From JBBPYR01 sp038199755 (GTDB lineage: Bacteria > Chloroflexota > Ktedonobacteria > Ktedonobacterales > Ktedonobacteraceae): a DNA stretch of 12,902 nt. The DNA lies in the NCBI GenBank assembly GCA_038199755.1, contig JBBPYR010000316.1, positions 1 through 12,902 of the forward strand. Direction: 5' to 3'. The position numbers and the translations under genes are program-made. The notes under the pieces are model-generated. The model searched no databases. It was not told the origin of the DNA and saw only the letters and a list, made by a program, of their open reading frames with translations. The stretch's first letter is position 1; each line of letters begins with the position of its first letter. This document shows positions 12,176 to 12,902 of this stretch, piece by piece.

Positions 12176-12902
12176 ATGGAATTCTTCGGAAGTGATCTCA
12201 CCTGGATTATCCTGCTGCCGGTGATTGGTGGACTGGTAGCATTAGCCACACCGACAAAAGTTGCGCGTTGGGTGGCACTGGCATTCTCTATCGCCACCTT
12301 CGCGCTCACACTTGAGGTGTTTTTTCGCGTACTCGCTACGCAAGGCCTGAACTTCGGCGATCTACAAAACCTAGCAGATCAGATACATACCTCCTGGATC
12401 GACTTTCAGGCGGGTGCCATTCATTTCAAAGTTGACTACTTCCTGGGTGTCGATGGACTCAGCTTACCCATGGTAGTACTCAACGGCTTGCTCACGATGT
12501 TAGCCGTTATCAGCGGCTGGAAAAAGATGCGCATCAAAGAATACCTCGCCCTGCTGCTCTTCCTAGAAGCAGGTGTGATGGGTGTCTTTATGGCACTTGA
12601 CCTACTGCTCTTCTTCCTCTTCTGGGAGGTCGAGCTGGCTCCCATGTTCCTGCTCATCGGTATCTGGGGGAGCGATACCATCAAACATGGCATGCCCGGT
12701 CGCATCTACTCTGCCTGGAAGTTCCTGCTCTATACGTTCTTTGGTAGCGTGTTCATGCTAGCGGGTATCCTACTGCTCTACTTCAACAAGGGTGGTGGCA
12801 GCGCGAGTATGCAGTACTTCGCCAGCCATTTCATCACGGGCAGCATCTCTATTAGCGGACTGAGCATCAGCTTGCAGTTGCTCACCTTCTTGCTCATCTT
12901 TA
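12176..12902 (+). CDS. nuoM: NADH-quinone oxidoreductase subunit M (partial, cut by the window edge)
   Basis: The first 242 codons of a second antiporter-like pump subunit of complex I; the reading frame stays open to the last base. It starts MEFFGSDLTWIILLPVIGG and carries the family segment VDYFLGVDGLSLPMVVLNG (86-104). The key signature WEVELAPMFLLIGIWG (150-165) contains Glu151, the counterpart of essential E. coli Glu144. YSAWKFLLYTFFGSVFMLAGILLLY then follows, as expected. GAGG at 12162-12165, overlapping the nuoL TGA, lies ten bases before the ATG, so nuoL and nuoM are closely coupled. nuoN probably follows beyond the edge. The lysine-bearing later helices are outside the window and could not be checked. 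Confidence 0.95.
   Translation, partial: MEFFGSDLTWIILLPVIGGLVALATPTKVARWVALAFSIATFALTLEVFFRVLATQGLNFGDLQNLADQIHTSWIDFQAGAIHFKVDYFLGVDGLSLPMVVLNGLLTMLAVISGWKKMRIKEYLALLLFLEAGVMGVFMALDLLLFFLFWEVELAPMFLLIGIWGSDTIKHGMPGRIYSAWKFLLYTFFGSVFMLAGILLLYFNKGGGSASMQYFASHFITGSISISGLSISLQLLTFLLIF

Noticed and set aside
1..12902. CRISPR array, tRNA or rRNA genes, insertion sequences, phage genes
   Set aside because: I read the intergenic stretches and saw no regularly spaced repeats, tRNA-like cloverleaf, rRNA segment, transposase motif or terminal inverted repeats with target duplications.

Overview
The window carries ten protein genes from a mid-GC bacterial chromosome, plus several convincing promoters and hairpins. 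No rRNA, tRNA, CRISPR array, transposase or phage gene was seen. Zinc-ribbon plus kinase-fold proteins, TPR proteins, extended -10 promoters, GTG/TTG starts with good Shine-Dalgarno (SD) sites, and a 14-subunit-type complex I together suggest a terrestrial Chloroflexota bacterium, possibly a Ktedonobacterium. This placement is inferred from gene style and was not tested by any search.

Layout from left to right. Bases 112-1179 (minus) encode a YvcK/CofD-like morphogenesis and carbon-flux factor, whose promoter lies in a 21-bp tandem repeat. A ~376-base intergenic region follows, with a possible small RNA. Next come a TPR-repeat protein (from TTG 1556) and an aldo/keto reductase (2767-3723), each with its own promoter. 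A minus-strand pair (5346 down to 3790) encodes a PsiE-like four-helix membrane protein and a membrane protein with a very acidic loop. It is divergent from a Ca2+/H+ antiporter-family gene (5510-6817). A perfect 28-bp hairpin separates the antiporter from a convergent zinc-ribbon pseudokinase gene (8821 down to 6899).

From 9121 to the right edge runs a complex I membrane-arm operon, nuoJ-nuoK-nuoL-nuoM, with nuoM cut by the window. It begins at nuoJ behind its own strong promoter and is divergent from the pseudokinase. The genes for the hydrophilic arm and for nuoA/nuoH are therefore not immediately upstream. NuoJ, K, L and M form the proton-pumping distal arm. NuoL carries an unusual His/Asp/Glu-rich insert between its first two helices.

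The genes look like ordinary chromosomal housekeeping and accessory genes, not an island. The less ordinary elements are the pseudokinase, the acidic-loop/PsiE-like/antiporter cluster with a degenerate second antiporter motif, the NuoL insert, the split nuo operon, the 28-bp hairpin and the candidate small RNA. All functional links between neighbours are inference.
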